A DNA stretch of 64,000 nt from Hyphomicrobiales bacterium. GTDB taxonomy: Bacteria > Pseudomonadota > Alphaproteobacteria > Rhizobiales > Rhizobiaceae. A program made the position numbers and the translations under genes. Positions 34,289 through 44,540 of the stretch are shown piece after piece (the first letter of the stretch is position 1; the number at the start of each line of letters is the position of its first letter). The stretch is taken from the NCBI GenBank assembly GCA_900465915.1, contig UBKJ01000017.1:310001-374000 (forward strand), written 5' to 3'. The notes below the pieces were generated by a model, which worked only from the letters and a program-made list of their open reading frames with translations, had not been told where the DNA came from and did no database searches.

Positions 34289-34669
34289 GTTGGCCGCTTT
34301 TGTCGTAAAGACGCGAAAGAACTCCGCCTAAAGTCTGACCGACAGCGACCATCATCGGAATCGGCCGTGCCTGCACCAGCCTGCAATCATTTCGTATCCA
34401 TGCCGGAGCGGCCCTGTTTCGTCGCGGCCTTTCCTTCGCAGCGGGGCGAGACGGCGGAGCGGCGGCCGGGTTGTCCCGGCTTCGAGATCGCCAATTCCTT
34501 CCGGGCCGAGGAAAAAGCATCCGCGTGGAAGCGCGAACGGCATGAAACCCGCCGCGTGCGGATCGGCCGCATCGGCCGCGCCCATGATTTCACCGCCGCA
34601 GGCGCATAAGCCGCCTCCCCATCCGCCCCGCGAACCGCTATAGAAGCCGACGATAGCAAGGAGCCGGCC

Positions 34670-35620
34670 ATGCCCTCGAAGACCATCGACCACGCCGTCA
34701 CGGCGCGCAGCCTCACCGGCGCCGCCACCGATCCCACCCATGCGGGCGCGCTGTCCTTCATGCGCCGGGCCTATCGCAAGTCGGCCAGGGGCGCGGAGGC
34801 GGTGGTGTGGGGCGTTCCCTTCGACGCCGCTGTCTCCAACCGACCCGGGGCGCGCTTCGGTCCGCAGGCGATCCGGCGCGCCTCGGCGATCTTCGACAAC
34901 GATCCGCAATATCCCTTCGCGCGCGACCTGTTCGAGGACCTCGCCGTGATCGATTACGGCGACTGCCTGCTCGACTACGGCAACCATCAGAAGACGCCGG
35001 CGACCATCGAGCGCGAGGCGGCGAAAATCCTCAAATCCGGCGCCTTCCTGCTGACGCTCGGCGGCGACCATTTCGTCACCTGGCCACTCCTGAAGGCGCA
35101 CGCCGCCCTGCACGGCCCGCTGGCGCTGGTGCAGTTCGACGCGCATCAGGACACCTGGTTCGACGACGGCCGGCGCATCGACCACGGCTCCTTCGTCGGG
35201 CGCGCGGTGCGCGACGGCGTGGTCGATCCCGACCGTTCGATCCAGATCGGCATCCGCACCCACGCGCCGGAGGATTGCGGCATAAAAATCCTCCACGGCC
35301 ACGAGGTCGAGGACATGACGGCGGCGGCCATCGCCGACGCCATCCTCGAACGCACGGCCGGGCGCAAGGCCTATCTGACCTTCGACATCGACTGCCTCGA
35401 CCCGGCGTTTGCGCCCGGCACCGGCACGCCGGTGGCGGGCGGGCCGTCCTCGGCCAAGATATTGTCGGTGCTGCGCAAGCTGGGCGGGCTCGATTTCGTC
35501 GGCGCGGACGTGGTCGAGGTCGCGCCGGCCTATGACCACGCCGACATAACGGCCATCGCGGGCGCCACCATCGCCATGTATTATCTCGGCCTGCTCGCGG
35601 AGAAGAAAGCGCGACGATGA
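34670..35620 (+). CDS. speB: Agmatinase/ureohydrolase
   Basis: 316 residues, ureohydrolase fold with all Mn ligands: GGDHFVTWPL, QFDAHQDTW and TFDIDCLDPAFAPGTGTP. An N-terminal region of about 45 residues precedes the VWGVPFD start of the core. Hydrolyses agmatine to putrescine and urea, or a related guanidino substrate. AAGGAG precedes the ATG. Adjacent to argC on the same strand with about 75 bases between them. Confidence 0.88.
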   Translation: MPSKTIDHAVTARSLTGAATDPTHAGALSFMRRAYRKSARGAEAVVWGVPFDAAVSNRPGARFGPQAIRRASAIFDNDPQYPFARDLFEDLAVIDYGDCLLDYGNHQKTPATIEREAAKILKSGAFLLTLGGDHFVTWPLLKAHAALHGPLALVQFDAHQDTWFDDGRRIDHGSFVGRAVRDGVVDPDRSIQIGIRTHAPEDCGIKILHGHEVEDMTAAAIADAILERTAGRKAYLTFDIDCLDPAFAPGTGTPVAGGPSSAKILSVLRKLGGLDFVGADVVEVAPAYDHADITAIAGATIAMYYLGLLAEKKARR

Positions 35621-35695
35621 CTTCACGAATCGATTCAACACGCTCCTGAACCGAATCCGATTCTCGTCGCAACCTATTGATAAAAAGGCGAAACC

Positions 35696-36628
35696 ATGAA
35701 ACCGAAAATCTTCATCGACGGCGAACACGGCACCACGGGCCTGCAGATCCGCACGCGGCTCGCCGCGCGCGGCGACCTGGAGGTGATCTCTATCCCCGAG
35801 GCCGAGCGGCGCAACAAGGACCTGCGCGCCGACTATCTGCGCGCCGCCGACATCGCCATCCTCTGCCTGCCGGACGACGCGGCGAAGGAATCCGTGGCGC
35901 TGCTCGAAGGCCATAACGCCACCCGCGTCATCGACACCTCGACCGCGCATCGCGTGCATCCCGACTGGGCCTATGGTTTCGCCGAACTCGCCAAGGGCCA
36001 GCGCGAGCGCATCGCCGGCGCGCGGCTGGTGGCCAATCCGGGCTGTTATCCGACCGGCGCCATCGCGCTGGTGCGGCCGCTGCGCGACGCCGGCCTGCTG
36101 CCGGCCGACTATCCGGTCAGCGTCAACGCCGTCTCGGGCTATACGGGGGGCGGCAAGCAGCTCATCGCCCAGATGGAGAACGGCGACCATCCCGAGCATC
36201 TGGCGGCCAACAACTTTCTCTACGGCCTGCCGCTGCGCCACAAGCACGTGCCGGAGCTGCAGCTGCACGGGCGGCTGGAGCGCCGGCCGATCTTCAGCCC
36301 CAGCGTCGGCCGTTTCCCGCAGGGCATGATCGTGCAGGTTCCGCTGTTCCTCGACGACCTGCCGGGCAAGCCGTCGCTGGCCGCCGTGCATGAAGCGCTG
36401 ATGGCGCATTACGCCGGGCAGGACGTGGTCGAGGTCGTGTCGCTCGCGGAAAGCGGCAAGCTGCCGCGCGTCGACGCGGAGGAGCTGGCCGACAGCGACC
36501 GCATGAAGCTTTTCGTCTTCGGCACGGAAGGCGACGGCGAAGTCAACCTGGTGGCGCTGCTCGACAATCTGGGCAAGGGCGCCTCGGGGGCCGCGGTCCA
36601 GAACATGGACCTGATGCTCGGCAAGTGA
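35696..36628 (+). CDS. argC: N-acetyl-gamma-glutamyl-phosphate reductase (short, type 2)
   Basis: 310 residues, the short class common in alphaproteobacteria. [19 protein letters not shown] is the NADP-binding start, and the catalytic cysteine is C117 in [11 protein letters not shown]. Catalyses the third step of arginine synthesis. AAAAAGGCGAAACC upstream gives a plausible ribosome-binding site. The next gene starts inside its stop (GTGA). Confidence 0.94.
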   Translation: MKPKIFIDGEHGTTGLQIRTRLAARGDLEVISIPEAERRNKDLRADYLRAADIAILCLPDDAAKESVALLEGHNATRVIDTSTAHRVHPDWAYGFAELAKGQRERIAGARLVANPGCYPTGAIALVRPLRDAGLLPADYPVSVNAVSGYTGGGKQLIAQMENGDHPEHLAANNFLYGLPLRHKHVPELQLHGRLERRPIFSPSVGRFPQGMIVQVPLFLDDLPGKPSLAAVHEALMAHYAGQDVVEVVSLAESGKLPRVDAEELADSDRMKLFVFGTEGDGEVNLVALLDNLGKGASGAAVQNMDLMLGK

Positions 36629-37458
36629 CAAGCGGGCCGGCCTTTCCGCCCGGATGGGCCATCGGCGCGGCCGCGCCGCTGGCGGACACGCGGTCGAGCC
36701 GCGTCTGGAAGGTCGAGCGCATCGGCCATCCGGGCGCGGCTTTCGTCGTCAAGGCGCTGAAGCCCGCCGGCATGGAGGAATTGCGCGGCGCGCATTATCT
36801 GCGCTGGCGCGACGGCCAAGGCGCGGCGCGGCTCCACGACCTGCAAGGCGCGACGATGCTGCTCGAATATGCGGGCGACCGTTCCCTCGACGCGCATCTG
36901 AAAGAGGGGCGCGACGAGGAGTGCGTGGAGATTTTCGCGCAGGCGCTGACGGCGCTGCATGCGCCCTCGCCTGCGCCGGTTCCGGCGGACCTGCAACCGC
37001 TGGAGTGGCATTTCGCGGCCCTGTTCGCGGCGGCGGGGACGAAGCCGCTCTATGCGCAAGGGGCGCGGACGGCCGAGCGGCTGCTCGCCATGCCGCATGA
37101 GGCCATGCCGCTGCATGGCGACCTGCATCACGGCAACGTGCTCGAAGGCCCGCGCGGCTGGCTGGCCATCGATCCGCATGGGCTTTTCGGCGACGCTGCC
37201 TTCGACGCCGCCAACATCTTCTACAATCCCTATGACCGCGACGATCTCTGCCTCGACCCCGCGCGCGCCCGGCGCATGGCGGAGCGTTTCGCGCGGGCGA
37301 TGGGCTGCGGGCCGGCGCATGTGCTCGACCACGCCTTCGCCTATGGCTGCCTGTCGGCGGCCTGGCACGGCGAGGACGGCGACGGGGAAAACGAAGCGCG
37401 CGTGCTGCGGATAGCCGCCATGCTTAAAGCGTTGCGCGAGGCGGATTATCCGGCGTAA
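36625..37458 (+). CDS. Aminoglycoside/hydroxyurea-type phosphotransferase family protein
   Basis: 277 residues from a GTG overlapping the argC stop. The kinase catalytic loop is H164-GDLHHGN (Asp166, Asn171) and the metal-binding Asp183 lies in AIDPHG, as in the APH(6)/hydroxyurea kinase family (PF04655). The ATP-binding lysine is in FVVKALKP (43). Chromosomal members without mobile context are usually not resistance genes; a small-molecule kinase role is likelier. It ends overlapping the convergent ctaA by 13 bases. Confidence 0.83.
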   Translation: MTSGPAFPPGWAIGAAAPLADTRSSRVWKVERIGHPGAAFVVKALKPAGMEELRGAHYLRWRDGQGAARLHDLQGATMLLEYAGDRSLDAHLKEGRDEECVEIFAQALTALHAPSPAPVPADLQPLEWHFAALFAAAGTKPLYAQGARTAERLLAMPHEAMPLHGDLHHGNVLEGPRGWLAIDPHGLFGDAAFDAANIFYNPYDRDDLCLDPARARRMAERFARAMGCGPAHVLDHAFAYGCLSAAWHGEDGDGENEARVLRIAAMLKALREADYPA

Positions 37459-38516
37459 GCGCCCTTGGTTCCGCGCCAATGCGCCACGGCGAAGGCCAGC
37501 ACGACCAGCGCGAAGGCCTGGTGCGTGAGGCCGAGATGCAGCGGCACGCTCATCAACAGCGTGGCGACGCCGAAGGCGGCCTGGACCAGCACCAGCACGA
37601 CCAGAAGCACGGCGCGGCGCGCATGGGTGGTGTCCGGCGCGCGCCGCCAGACCTGCGCGGCGTGGAGGATGGCGAGGAGCAGCACCGTATAGGCCATCAT
37701 GCGGTGGACGAACTGCACGGTCTTGGGGTTCTCGAACAGGTTGCGCCACCAGGGCGACTGGGTGAAGAGGTCGGAGGGGACGATCGCGCCGTCCATCAGC
37801 GGCCATGTGTTGTAGCTGAGGCCGGCGTGCAGGCCGGCGACGAGGCCGCCGAGATAGATCTGCGCCAGCACCGCGACCACCAGCCAGCCGGCGAAGCGCT
37901 GGATCGGGCGGCTGGCGGGGGCCTGGCTGTAATTGGCGAGGCCGCGCGCCACGTAGAGCACGGCGGTGATGATGACGCAGGCGGTGGTGAGGTGGATCGC
38001 CAGCCGGTACTGGCTGACGCTGGTGAGCTTGCTCAGGCCCGAGGCGACCATCCACCAGCCGATGGCGCCCTGTACGCCGCCGAGCGCCAGGATGCCGAGC
38101 ATGCGGTATTTGAGCCCGCCCCTCAGCCGCCCGGTGATCCAGAAGAAGGCGAGCGGCAGCGCCACCACGAAGCCGACCAGCCGCGCCAGCAGCCGATGCG
38201 CCCATTCCCACCAGAAGATCGACTTGAAATCGTCGAGCGACATGCCCTTGTTGATTTCGACATATTGCGGGATCTGCTGGTATTTCTCGAATTCCTCCTG
38301 CCACTCGGCCTGGCTGAGCGGCGGGATGACGCCGTGGATCGGCTTCCATTCGGTGATCGACAGGCCCGAGCCGGTCATGCGGGTCGCGCCGCCGACCATG
38401 ACGATGGCGACCAGCATCAGCACGACCACATAGAGCCAGCACCGCACCAGGCGGCGGTCGCGCGCGTCCCGGGACGCATTCATCGCCCGGGATGCATTCA
38501 TGGATTGTGCGGTCAT
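37446..38516 (-). CDS. ctaA: Heme A synthase (COX15/CtaA)
   Basis: 356 residues from the ATG at 38516 (a longer frame runs through the divergent DUF2842 promoter region). Eight membrane segments with family motifs [46 protein letters not shown] and LTHQAFA carrying the heme-ligand histidines. Converts heme O to heme A for cytochrome c oxidase in the inner membrane. It carries a short internal repeat [12 protein letters not shown] at the N-terminus. Confidence 0.95.
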   Translation of the reverse strand: MTAQSMNASRAMNASRDARDRRLVRCWLYVVVLMLVAIVMVGGATRMTGSGLSITEWKPIHGVIPPLSQAEWQEEFEKYQQIPQYVEINKGMSLDDFKSIFWWEWAHRLLARLVGFVVALPLAFFWITGRLRGGLKYRMLGILALGGVQGAIGWWMVASGLSKLTSVSQYRLAIHLTTACVIITAVLYVARGLANYSQAPASRPIQRFAGWLVVAVLAQIYLGGLVAGLHAGLSYNTWPLMDGAIVPSDLFTQSPWWRNLFENPKTVQFVHRMMAYTVLLLAILHAAQVWRRAPDTTHARRAVLLVVLVLVQAAFGVATLLMSVPLHLGLTHQAFALVVLAFAVAHWRGTKGAYAG

Positions 38517-38675
38517 GCGGTCGTCCTTCAAAATCAGCCGCCCGGATACATGCCGCATAGGGTCGGCCGACACAAGACGAAGCCGCGCGACATTTTGCGC
38601 CCCGCCTCCCTGTGGCGCCAAATGTTTCCATTCGGCGGCGAAATGGTCTAGGGAAGGACCATCAGGGAGGCGCCC

Positions 38676-38894
38676 ATGCCGGTCAGGCTGAAAAAACTCA
38701 TCGGGACATTTCTGCTCGTCACGCTGGTGATCGTCTATGCGCTCTTGGCCACCATCATCGCCGTGGCGCATCTGGGCGGGGCCAGCCCGTGGGTGCATTT
38801 CGTCTATTTCCTGGTCGGCGGCCTGCTGTGGGTGCTGCCGGCCATGGGCATCATCTGGTGGATGGCGCAGCCGCCGCGCAAGAAACAGAGCTGA
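38676..38894 (+). CDS. DUF2842 small membrane protein
   Basis: 72 residues with two hydrophobic helices (about 8-30 and 42-64), basic ends, and [25 protein letters not shown]. This matches the DUF2842 family found almost only in alphaproteobacteria, usually next to ctaA. Function unknown. GGGAGG stands upstream of the start. Confidence 0.9.
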   Translation: MPVRLKKLIGTFLLVTLVIVYALLATIIAVAHLGGASPWVHFVYFLVGGLLWVLPAMGIIWWMAQPPRKKQS

Positions 38895-38899
38895 CCCGC

Positions 38900-40009
38900 G
38901 TGCGGTCCCTCGTCCCGCGCGTCTTCACCGATTTTTCGTCCTGGCCTGAAACGCCGGCCGTTCACGGCCCGGCGCAGGGTCGGCGCTGGGCCGAGGCCTG
39001 GCGCGCGCATGTCAACGCCGACTGCTTTCTGGCCGGGCTTTTCATGGACGACGCGCCGGCGCTGCTGCTGCCGCTGGAGGTGGCGGCGAGCGGCGGCGCC
39101 AGAGTGGCGCGCTTTCCGGGCGGCAACCACGCCAACGGCAATTTTCCATGGCTGGCGCGCGAATGGGCCGAGGCGGTCGACCGCGCCGCGCTGGACGGGC
39201 TGGTGGCGGCGATCCGGCGGGCGCGGCCCGACGTGGCGGCTTTGTCGCTGACTAGGCAGCGGGCGGCGCTCGGCGGGCTCGCCAATCCGCTGCTGCTGCT
39301 CGGCAAGGCGCTCAATCCCAATCCGGCGCTGGCCGTCTCGCTTGGCGGCGGCTTCGAGGCGGCGCTGGCGCATGGCAACGCCAAGCGCAAACTGAAGAAG
39401 CACCGCCAGCACGGCCGCCGCTACGAGGAGGCCGGCGGCTGGCGCGTGACGGGGCCGGAAACGCCGGAGCAGTCCGACGCCATGCTCGACGTCTTCTTCC
39501 ATATCAAGGCGCAACGCTTCCGCACGCTGGGCATAGACGATCCCTTCGCGGACGCGGGCGTGCAGGCCTTCTTCAGGGCCTGTTTCGGGCCGGACGCAGG
39601 CCGCGCCGCGCCTGAGTTCGAGTTGCGGGCGCTGGAGGTGGGCGGCGAAATCCGCTCCGTCATCGGCAAGGTTTTTTCGCCCGAAGGCCCGACGGTGGAG
39701 TTCGGCGCGATCCGCGAGGACGCGCTCGCCAGCGCCAGCCCGGGCGAGTTCCTGTTCTTCGAGGATATCGCCCGCAGTTGCGATCAGGGCCACGCCGTCT
39801 ACAGCTTCGGCATCGGCGACGAGCCCTACAAGCGCGAATGGTGCGACCGCGAGGAGGCGCTCTACGACACGGCGCTTCCGCTCTCGGCGCGCGGCCGGCT
39901 TTTCGTCGGCCTGCACGGGGCGCGGAACGCGCTGGCCGGCGCGGTCAAGCGCAATCCGCGCCTGTGGCGGCTGGCCAAGGGCCTGCGCCGCCGGCTGTCG
40001 CGGCGCTGA
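38900..40009 (+). CDS. GNAT-type acetyltransferase of the CelD/BioF2 family (polysaccharide-associated)
   Basis: 369 residues from a GTG 5 bases after the DUF2842 stop; no better start lies near the first conserved residues. The C-terminal half shows the Acetyltransf_6 pattern: [42 protein letters not shown] and [23 protein letters not shown]. Such proteins accompany cellulose and exopolysaccharide clusters and may transfer acyl groups to the sugars. Convergent with the Wzc-like gene that follows. Confidence 0.82.
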   Translation: MRSLVPRVFTDFSSWPETPAVHGPAQGRRWAEAWRAHVNADCFLAGLFMDDAPALLLPLEVAASGGARVARFPGGNHANGNFPWLAREWAEAVDRAALDGLVAAIRRARPDVAALSLTRQRAALGGLANPLLLLGKALNPNPALAVSLGGGFEAALAHGNAKRKLKKHRQHGRRYEEAGGWRVTGPETPEQSDAMLDVFFHIKAQRFRTLGIDDPFADAGVQAFFRACFGPDAGRAAPEFELRALEVGGEIRSVIGKVFSPEGPTVEFGAIREDALASASPGEFLFFEDIARSCDQGHAVYSFGIGDEPYKREWCDREEALYDTALPLSARGRLFVGLHGARNALAGAVKRNPRLWRLAKGLRRRLSRR

Positions 40010-40014
40010 CCGCT

Positions 40015-40040
40015 GGAGCGATGATTCCGGCCGTCGCTCC
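40015..40040. terminator. Hairpin between convergent GNAT and Wzc-like genes
   Basis: GGAGCGA and TCGCTCC pair around a 12-base loop, followed by AAACACTTGTTTTCAC. It sits 5 bases after the GNAT stop. The motif and following TTGTTTT resemble the intergenic repeat family seen at 18223, so it may be a decayed copy acting as a terminator. Confidence 0.5.
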
Positions 40041-40066
40041 AAACACTTGTTTTCACAAGACCTTAT

Positions 40067-42265
40067 TCAGCCCGCGCTCGACGCCTCGGGCTCGCCGTCG
40101 CCGCCGGTGAGGATCAGCACGTCCTCGAAGCCGCCCTCGTCCAAATCCAGCGCCGACAGCGCCACGGCGCGGTTCTCGGCGTCGACGATGCTCATGATCA
40201 CCATGGCCGGGGCGTCGGTGACGCGGCGGATCTGCGCGGCCGAGGACGGGCCGCATTCGACGATGACGAGGTCGTAGACCGTCTCCAGCGCGTCGAGGAT
40301 CAGCGGCAGGCGGTCGGCCGAGCGCATGGCCGCGACCGGGTCGGACTGGCCGAGCGGAATGACATGCGCCTGCGAGAAGCGGTCGCTGTGGATGACCTCG
40401 TTGAAGCGGCGTTCGCCGGCCAGAAGATCGGTGATCCCCGGCTGCTCGCGGCCGTCCAGCATGGCCATGCCCACGGTGCCGAGCGCGGTCATGTCGACCA
40501 TGATCACGCGCTTGCCGCGGTCGGCCAGCTCGCGCAGCAGCCGCACCGTCATGGCCGAGGCGGCGTCGCCCTCGGGCGACACGACCACGGCCCGCTTCAG
40601 CGGCCCGCGCATCAGGCGGTCGGCGATGGCGTCGAGCCCGTTGGGATTGCCCGGCTTGCCGCCCTCGCGTCGAAATGGCGCTGGCGCCATGGCTTCCTCC
40701 TCGCCGTCTTGCGGTCGCCGCGGGCGGAACGGGGTCAGCCACGCGCGGCGCGCGGCCTTGTCCCGTTCGGCCGGCGACGGCGGCGCGACGGCGGCTTGCG
40801 TCGCGGCGGCGATGACCGGGGTTTCGATATCCTCGACGCGCGGCGCGGGAGCCTCTACTGCTCGGCCGGCGACGACGAAGGCGCGGCCGCTGAACAATTC
40901 GCGCAGCAGCACGAAGATCGACAGCAGCAGCAATCCGGCGGCGAAGACCGCGCCCACCACGGGCAGCGTCATCGGGAAATAAGGCACGGCCGGCGTCTCG
41001 GCGCGCGAGAAGACGCGCGCGTCGGCGGGCACGTAATTGCGGTCGGTGCGCGAGGAGGCCTCGCGATAGCGCGTGAGATAGGTCTCCAGCAATTGCCGCT
41101 GGGCGGCGGCCTCGCGCTCCAGCGCGCGCAACTCCACCTCCTGCTCGCCCGCCTGGGCGGCCTGCGCCTTGACGCGGTTGACCTCGCGGCCGAGCTCGTC
41201 CTCGCGCAATTTCGCCGCCGTCACCTCGTTGTCGAGGCTGGCGAGCAGCTTGCGCCCCTCGGCCTTGATCTGGCGGTCGAGATCGGCGAGCTGCGAGCGC
41301 AGCGCCTTGATGCGCGGATGGTTGTCGAGCAGCGTCACCGACAGGTCGGCGATCTGGGCGTTGAGCTGGATGCGCCGCTCGGACAGGCGCTGCATCATGC
41401 CCGAGGCCACCACGTCGGGCAGCGTGTCGACGCCGGCGCCGGCGGCCAGCGCCTTGCGGATGCTCTGCGCCTTGGCCTCGGCGGCGGCGCGGCCGGCGCG
41501 CACGCGCGTCAATTCGCTCGACGCCTCGGAAAGCTGCTGCGTGGCGATGGTGCTGTTGCTCTGGCCGTTCAGAAGCCCGTTGGCGGAGCGGTAGTCGGCG
41601 ACCTTCTTCTCCGCGTCGCGCACATGCTTGCGCAGGTCGGCGATCTCGGGGGCCAGCCAGCCGGTGGCGTCGTCGTTGGATTCGAGCTTGGCGGCGCTTT
41701 GCAGCGCGATATATTCGTCGGCCGCCGCATTGGCCACGTCGGCGGCGACCTTGGGGTCGGCGTCGGTATATTGCACGGCGATGACGCGCGAGCCGGTGAC
41801 GTTGAAGACCTGCAGATGCTTGCGCAGCTTCTGCTGCACGCGCTCCTCCGGCGTCAGCCGCGCCGGATCGGTGCGCAGGCCGAGCAGGATCAGCGCCCGC
41901 GTCCACGGCTTGACGGCGGTGGAGGTGAAGGCCGGGGCCGAGACGAGGTTGAGCCGGTCGGAGACCTTCTTCAGCAACTCGCCGGAGGTGAAAAGCTCGA
42001 CCTGGCTCTTGACGCCCTCGGGGTCGAAAAGCGGGCGCTCGGCGGCGGTCTCGCCATTGGGGCGGGTATAGATCGATTCGCGCGCCTCGATCAGCAGGCG
42101 CGCCTCGGCGCGGTAATCGGGGGTGAGCAAAAGGCAGACGCCCCAGGCAAGCGCCGCCATCAGCGCCGCCCCGCCCAGGATGAAACGCCAATGGCGGCGC
42201 AGGCTCGCAAAGAGCGCGCCGACATCCATATCTGCGTCTTTCGACAAAGGATCGACTTCCGACAT
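40067..42265 (-). CDS. Exopolysaccharide chain-length/export co-polymerase (Wzc/GumC family) with degenerate kinase domain
   Basis: 732 residues from the ATG at 42265 (an in-frame start at 42340 is possible). Domains: Wzz N-terminal region with membrane segment about 25-48, long periplasmic coiled coil about 205-410, GNVR-like stretch, second membrane segment about 432-455, a linker rich in Ala/Pro, and a C-terminal P-loop-like domain (about 556-732). In that domain the Walker A position reads SPEGDAASAMT (563-573) without the GK[ST], and there is no tyrosine cluster. It therefore looks like a kinase-dead ExoP/Wzc. Controls polymer length together with the Wza-like protein encoded divergently. 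Confidence 0.85.
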   Translation of the reverse strand: MSEVDPLSKDADMDVGALFASLRRHWRFILGGAALMAALAWGVCLLLTPDYRAEARLLIEARESIYTRPNGETAAERPLFDPEGVKSQVELFTSGELLKKVSDRLNLVSAPAFTSTAVKPWTRALILLGLRTDPARLTPEERVQQKLRKHLQVFNVTGSRVIAVQYTDADPKVAADVANAAADEYIALQSAAKLESNDDATGWLAPEIADLRKHVRDAEKKVADYRSANGLLNGQSNSTIATQQLSEASSELTRVRAGRAAAEAKAQSIRKALAAGAGVDTLPDVVASGMMQRLSERRIQLNAQIADLSVTLLDNHPRIKALRSQLADLDRQIKAEGRKLLASLDNEVTAAKLREDELGREVNRVKAQAAQAGEQEVELRALEREAAAQRQLLETYLTRYREASSRTDRNYVPADARVFSRAETPAVPYFPMTLPVVGAVFAAGLLLLSIFVLLRELFSGRAFVVAGRAVEAPAPRVEDIETPVIAAATQAAVAPPSPAERDKAARRAWLTPFRPRRPQDGEEEAMAPAPFRREGGKPGNPNGLDAIADRLMRGPLKRAVVVSPEGDAASAMTVRLLRELADRGKRVIMVDMTALGTVGMAMLDGREQPGITDLLAGERRFNEVIHSDRFSQAHVIPLGQSDPVAAMRSADRLPLILDALETVYDLVIVECGPSSAAQIRRVTDAPAMVIMSIVDAENRAVALSALDLDEGGFEDVLILTGGDGEPEASSAG

Positions 42266-42399
42266 TACGACACTCCGCGGCGGCGGCCTCGCGACGACCG
42301 CCCCGCCCGCTTCGGGCCTTCGCCCCCATTCCTCGACCAAAAGTAAACGGACAAGGTAACCAGAGCGTTAAACGGTTGCATCGCCGCGCCCTGCAATCT

Positions 42400-42486
42400 G
42401 GAGCGGTCCAGAACACGGACCCCCGCGGCCTTTGTCTACGCATTCCCGGGCGCAAAACCGCTTCGCACTTTTGCTGGGAATGCTTG
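42400..42486. repeat. Diverged single copy of the intergenic repeat
   Basis: Shares GAGCGGT, TTTGTCTACGCATTCC, AAACCGCTTCGCACTTTTGC and TGGGAATGCTT with the tandem array at 18223-18491, but the hairpin arms are no longer fully complementary. It lies in the 355-base gap between the divergent Wzc-like and Wza-like genes, which otherwise shows an AT-rich promoter-like stretch (42490-42560) and nothing I can name. Confidence 0.7.
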
Positions 42487-42621
42487 GGGCCCCCCAAAGT
42501 TTTTACCGCCGACCGCCGGTTCTTTACCGGCCATTAACCCTAATCAATCGATAACGAATGCACCAACCGGCCGCTTCGGCGGCGATGCAGGCGCGAGCCT
42601 TCCGGAAGACCGAGGCGGAAG

Positions 42622-43212
42622 ATGACGGAACACAACAACCGAAACCGGCGCATGGGACGCGCGCTCCTCGCGGCGCTCGGGCTCGCCGCCCTGTCGCTCT
42701 CCGCCTGCTCCAGCTACCGCCCGGCCCCGTCCGCCTTCAACGAGGCGCTGAACCAGCCCTATGTGCTCGATTCGGGCGACCAGGTGCGCATCACCGTCTT
42801 CGACCAGCAGAGCCTCACCAACACCTACAATGTCGACCAGTCGGGCTATCTCGCCTTCCCGCTGGCCGGCAGCATCCCCGCGCGCGGCAAGACCACCAAG
42901 CAGCTCGAAGGCCTGATCGCAGGCAAGCTGCGCGGCGGCTATCTGCGCGACCCCGACGTCAGCGTCGAGATCGACCGCTACCGGCCGATCTTCGTCATGG
43001 GCGAAGTGGGCGCCGCCGGGCAATATTCCTACGTGCCGGGCATGACGGCCCAGAAGGCGATCGCTGCGGCCGGCGGCTACAGCCCGCGCGCCAACCAGTC
43101 CAATGTCGACATCACCCGCCAGATCAACGGCAAGACGCTGACCGGCCGGGTGACGATCTCCGATCCGATCCTGCCCGGCGACACGATCTATGTGCGCGAG
43201 CGGCTGTTCTGA
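42622..43212 (+). CDS. Polysaccharide export outer-membrane lipoprotein (Wza/GumB family)
   Basis: 196 residues. The signal peptide ends in a lipobox LSLSAC (about residue 29), the expected outer-membrane anchor. Poly_export domain: YVLDSGDQVRITVFDQQSLTNTYNVDQSGYLAFPLAGSI, then SLBB-like VMGEVGAAGQYSYVPGMTAQKAIAAAGGY. It is short, like GumB, lacking the C-terminal helix of E. coli Wza. Partner of the Wzc-like protein encoded divergently. Confidence 0.88.
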   Translation: MTEHNNRNRRMGRALLAALGLAALSLSACSSYRPAPSAFNEALNQPYVLDSGDQVRITVFDQQSLTNTYNVDQSGYLAFPLAGSIPARGKTTKQLEGLIAGKLRGGYLRDPDVSVEIDRYRPIFVMGEVGAAGQYSYVPGMTAQKAIAAAGGYSPRANQSNVDITRQINGKTLTGRVTISDPILPGDTIYVRERLF

Positions 43213-43221
43213 CGGCGATCG

Positions 43222-44340
43222 ATGACCGATGAAGGGCCGCTCCGCATCCTGCACTGTTTCCGCGAGCCGACGGGCGGGCTTTTCCGCCACGTGCGCGACC
43301 TCGCGGCGGCGCAGGCCGCGGCCGGCCACACGGTCGGCATCCTCTGCGACGCCGGCACGGGCGGCCCGCGCGAGGACGCGCTTCTCGAAGCCCTGCGCCC
43401 GCGTCTGGCGCTCGGCCTCCACCGCATACCGATGCAGCGCCGCGTCGGCCCCGGCGACCTCGCCGCGGCCTGGAAGGCCTATCGCATCGTCACGCAATCG
43501 CGGCCGGACATATTGCACGGGCACGGCGCCAAAGGCGGCGTCCACGCCCGGCTGTTCGGCACAGTCTTACGGGTTTTCAGGTTCCGCGTAGCCCGTATCT
43601 ATTCGCCGCATGGCGGCAGCCTGCATTTCGACCCGAAGACGCGGCGCGGCGGCGCCGTCTTCGCGGCCGAGAAGCTGCTGGCCCGGCTCGGCGACGCCAC
43701 GCTCTTCGTCTGCGATGACGAAAAGCGCGTCTATGAGGAGAAGGTCGGCCCCGCCCATGGCCTCGCCGCCGTGATCCATAACGGCCTCGACGCGGCCGAA
43801 TTCGCGCCCGTCCTCCCCGCCCCCGACGCCGCCGACTTCGTCTTCGTCGGCACGATGCGCGACCTCAAGGGGCCGGACCTTCTGATCGAGGCGCTGGCCG
43901 CCACGCCCGGCGTCAGCGCCGTGCTCGTCGGCGACGGGCCGGACAAGGCGCGCTTCGAGCGGCTGGCGCGGGACAGGGGATTGGGCGGCCGCCTCCGCTT
44001 CCTGCCCGGCATGGCGGCGCGCGAGGCCTTCGCGCTCGGCCGCGTCGTCGTCATCCCGTCGCGGGCGGAATCCTTCCCCTATATCGTGCTGGAGGCGCTG
44101 GCCGCCGGCAGGCCGGCGATCGCGAGCCGCGTCGGCGGCGTGCCGGAAATCTTCGGCCCCGCGCAGGCGGCGCTGGTCGCGCCCGAGGCCGGCGCGCTGG
44201 CGGCGAAGCTCCGCGAGGCCCTCGCCAACGAAGCCGCTTTCCGCGCCGCCATGCCCGACGCGGCCGGGCTGCGCGCCCGCTTCGACGCGGCCGCCATGGC
44301 GCGGGCGGTCGAAAGCGCCTACCGCCGCGCCCTGCTCTAA
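43222..44340 (+). CDS. Glycosyltransferase family 4
   Basis: 372 residues, GT-B fold. N-terminal EPTGGLFRHVRDLAAAQAAAGH is the acceptor-side glycine-rich start; ILHGHGAKGGVHARLF; the nucleotide-sugar domain ends with PSRAESFPYIVLEALAAGRPAIASRVGGVPE, which holds the conserved E-x7-E motif. Nine bases after the Wza-like gene, hence the same operon. The transferred sugar is not predictable. Confidence 0.87.
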   Translation: MTDEGPLRILHCFREPTGGLFRHVRDLAAAQAAAGHTVGILCDAGTGGPREDALLEALRPRLALGLHRIPMQRRVGPGDLAAAWKAYRIVTQSRPDILHGHGAKGGVHARLFGTVLRVFRFRVARIYSPHGGSLHFDPKTRRGGAVFAAEKLLARLGDATLFVCDDEKRVYEEKVGPAHGLAAVIHNGLDAAEFAPVLPAPDAADFVFVGTMRDLKGPDLLIEALAATPGVSAVLVGDGPDKARFERLARDRGLGGRLRFLPGMAAREAFALGRVVVIPSRAESFPYIVLEALAAGRPAIASRVGGVPEIFGPAQAALVAPEAGALAAKLREALANEAAFRAAMPDAAGLRARFDAAAMARAVESAYRRALL

Positions 44341-44540
44341 CGCCAGCGCGCCCTCGCCGCGCTTCAGCCTTCGTTTACTCTACATGACTGTCGCGGCGGA
44401 AACGCTTATACCTTCTTAGGACTTCCGGGTTTAGCACTAGAGCGCTTCCGGCGAAGGCCCAGGCGGTCTTGCGTCGGGGAATGCATAGAAAAGACCGACG
44501 GAACCCTCCTGGGCGGTCTTATCGAAAAGGGGCAGGCGCG

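Noticed and set aside
34367..34609. Open frame of 80 residues on the plus strand after rpsI
   Set aside because: No ribosome-binding site, no family resemblance and a composition like random high-GC frame; the region is better left as non-coding.
36625..37458. Acquired aminoglycoside resistance gene
   Set aside because: Fused by overlap to argC in a core chromosomal block with no mobile context; more likely a resident small-molecule kinase.
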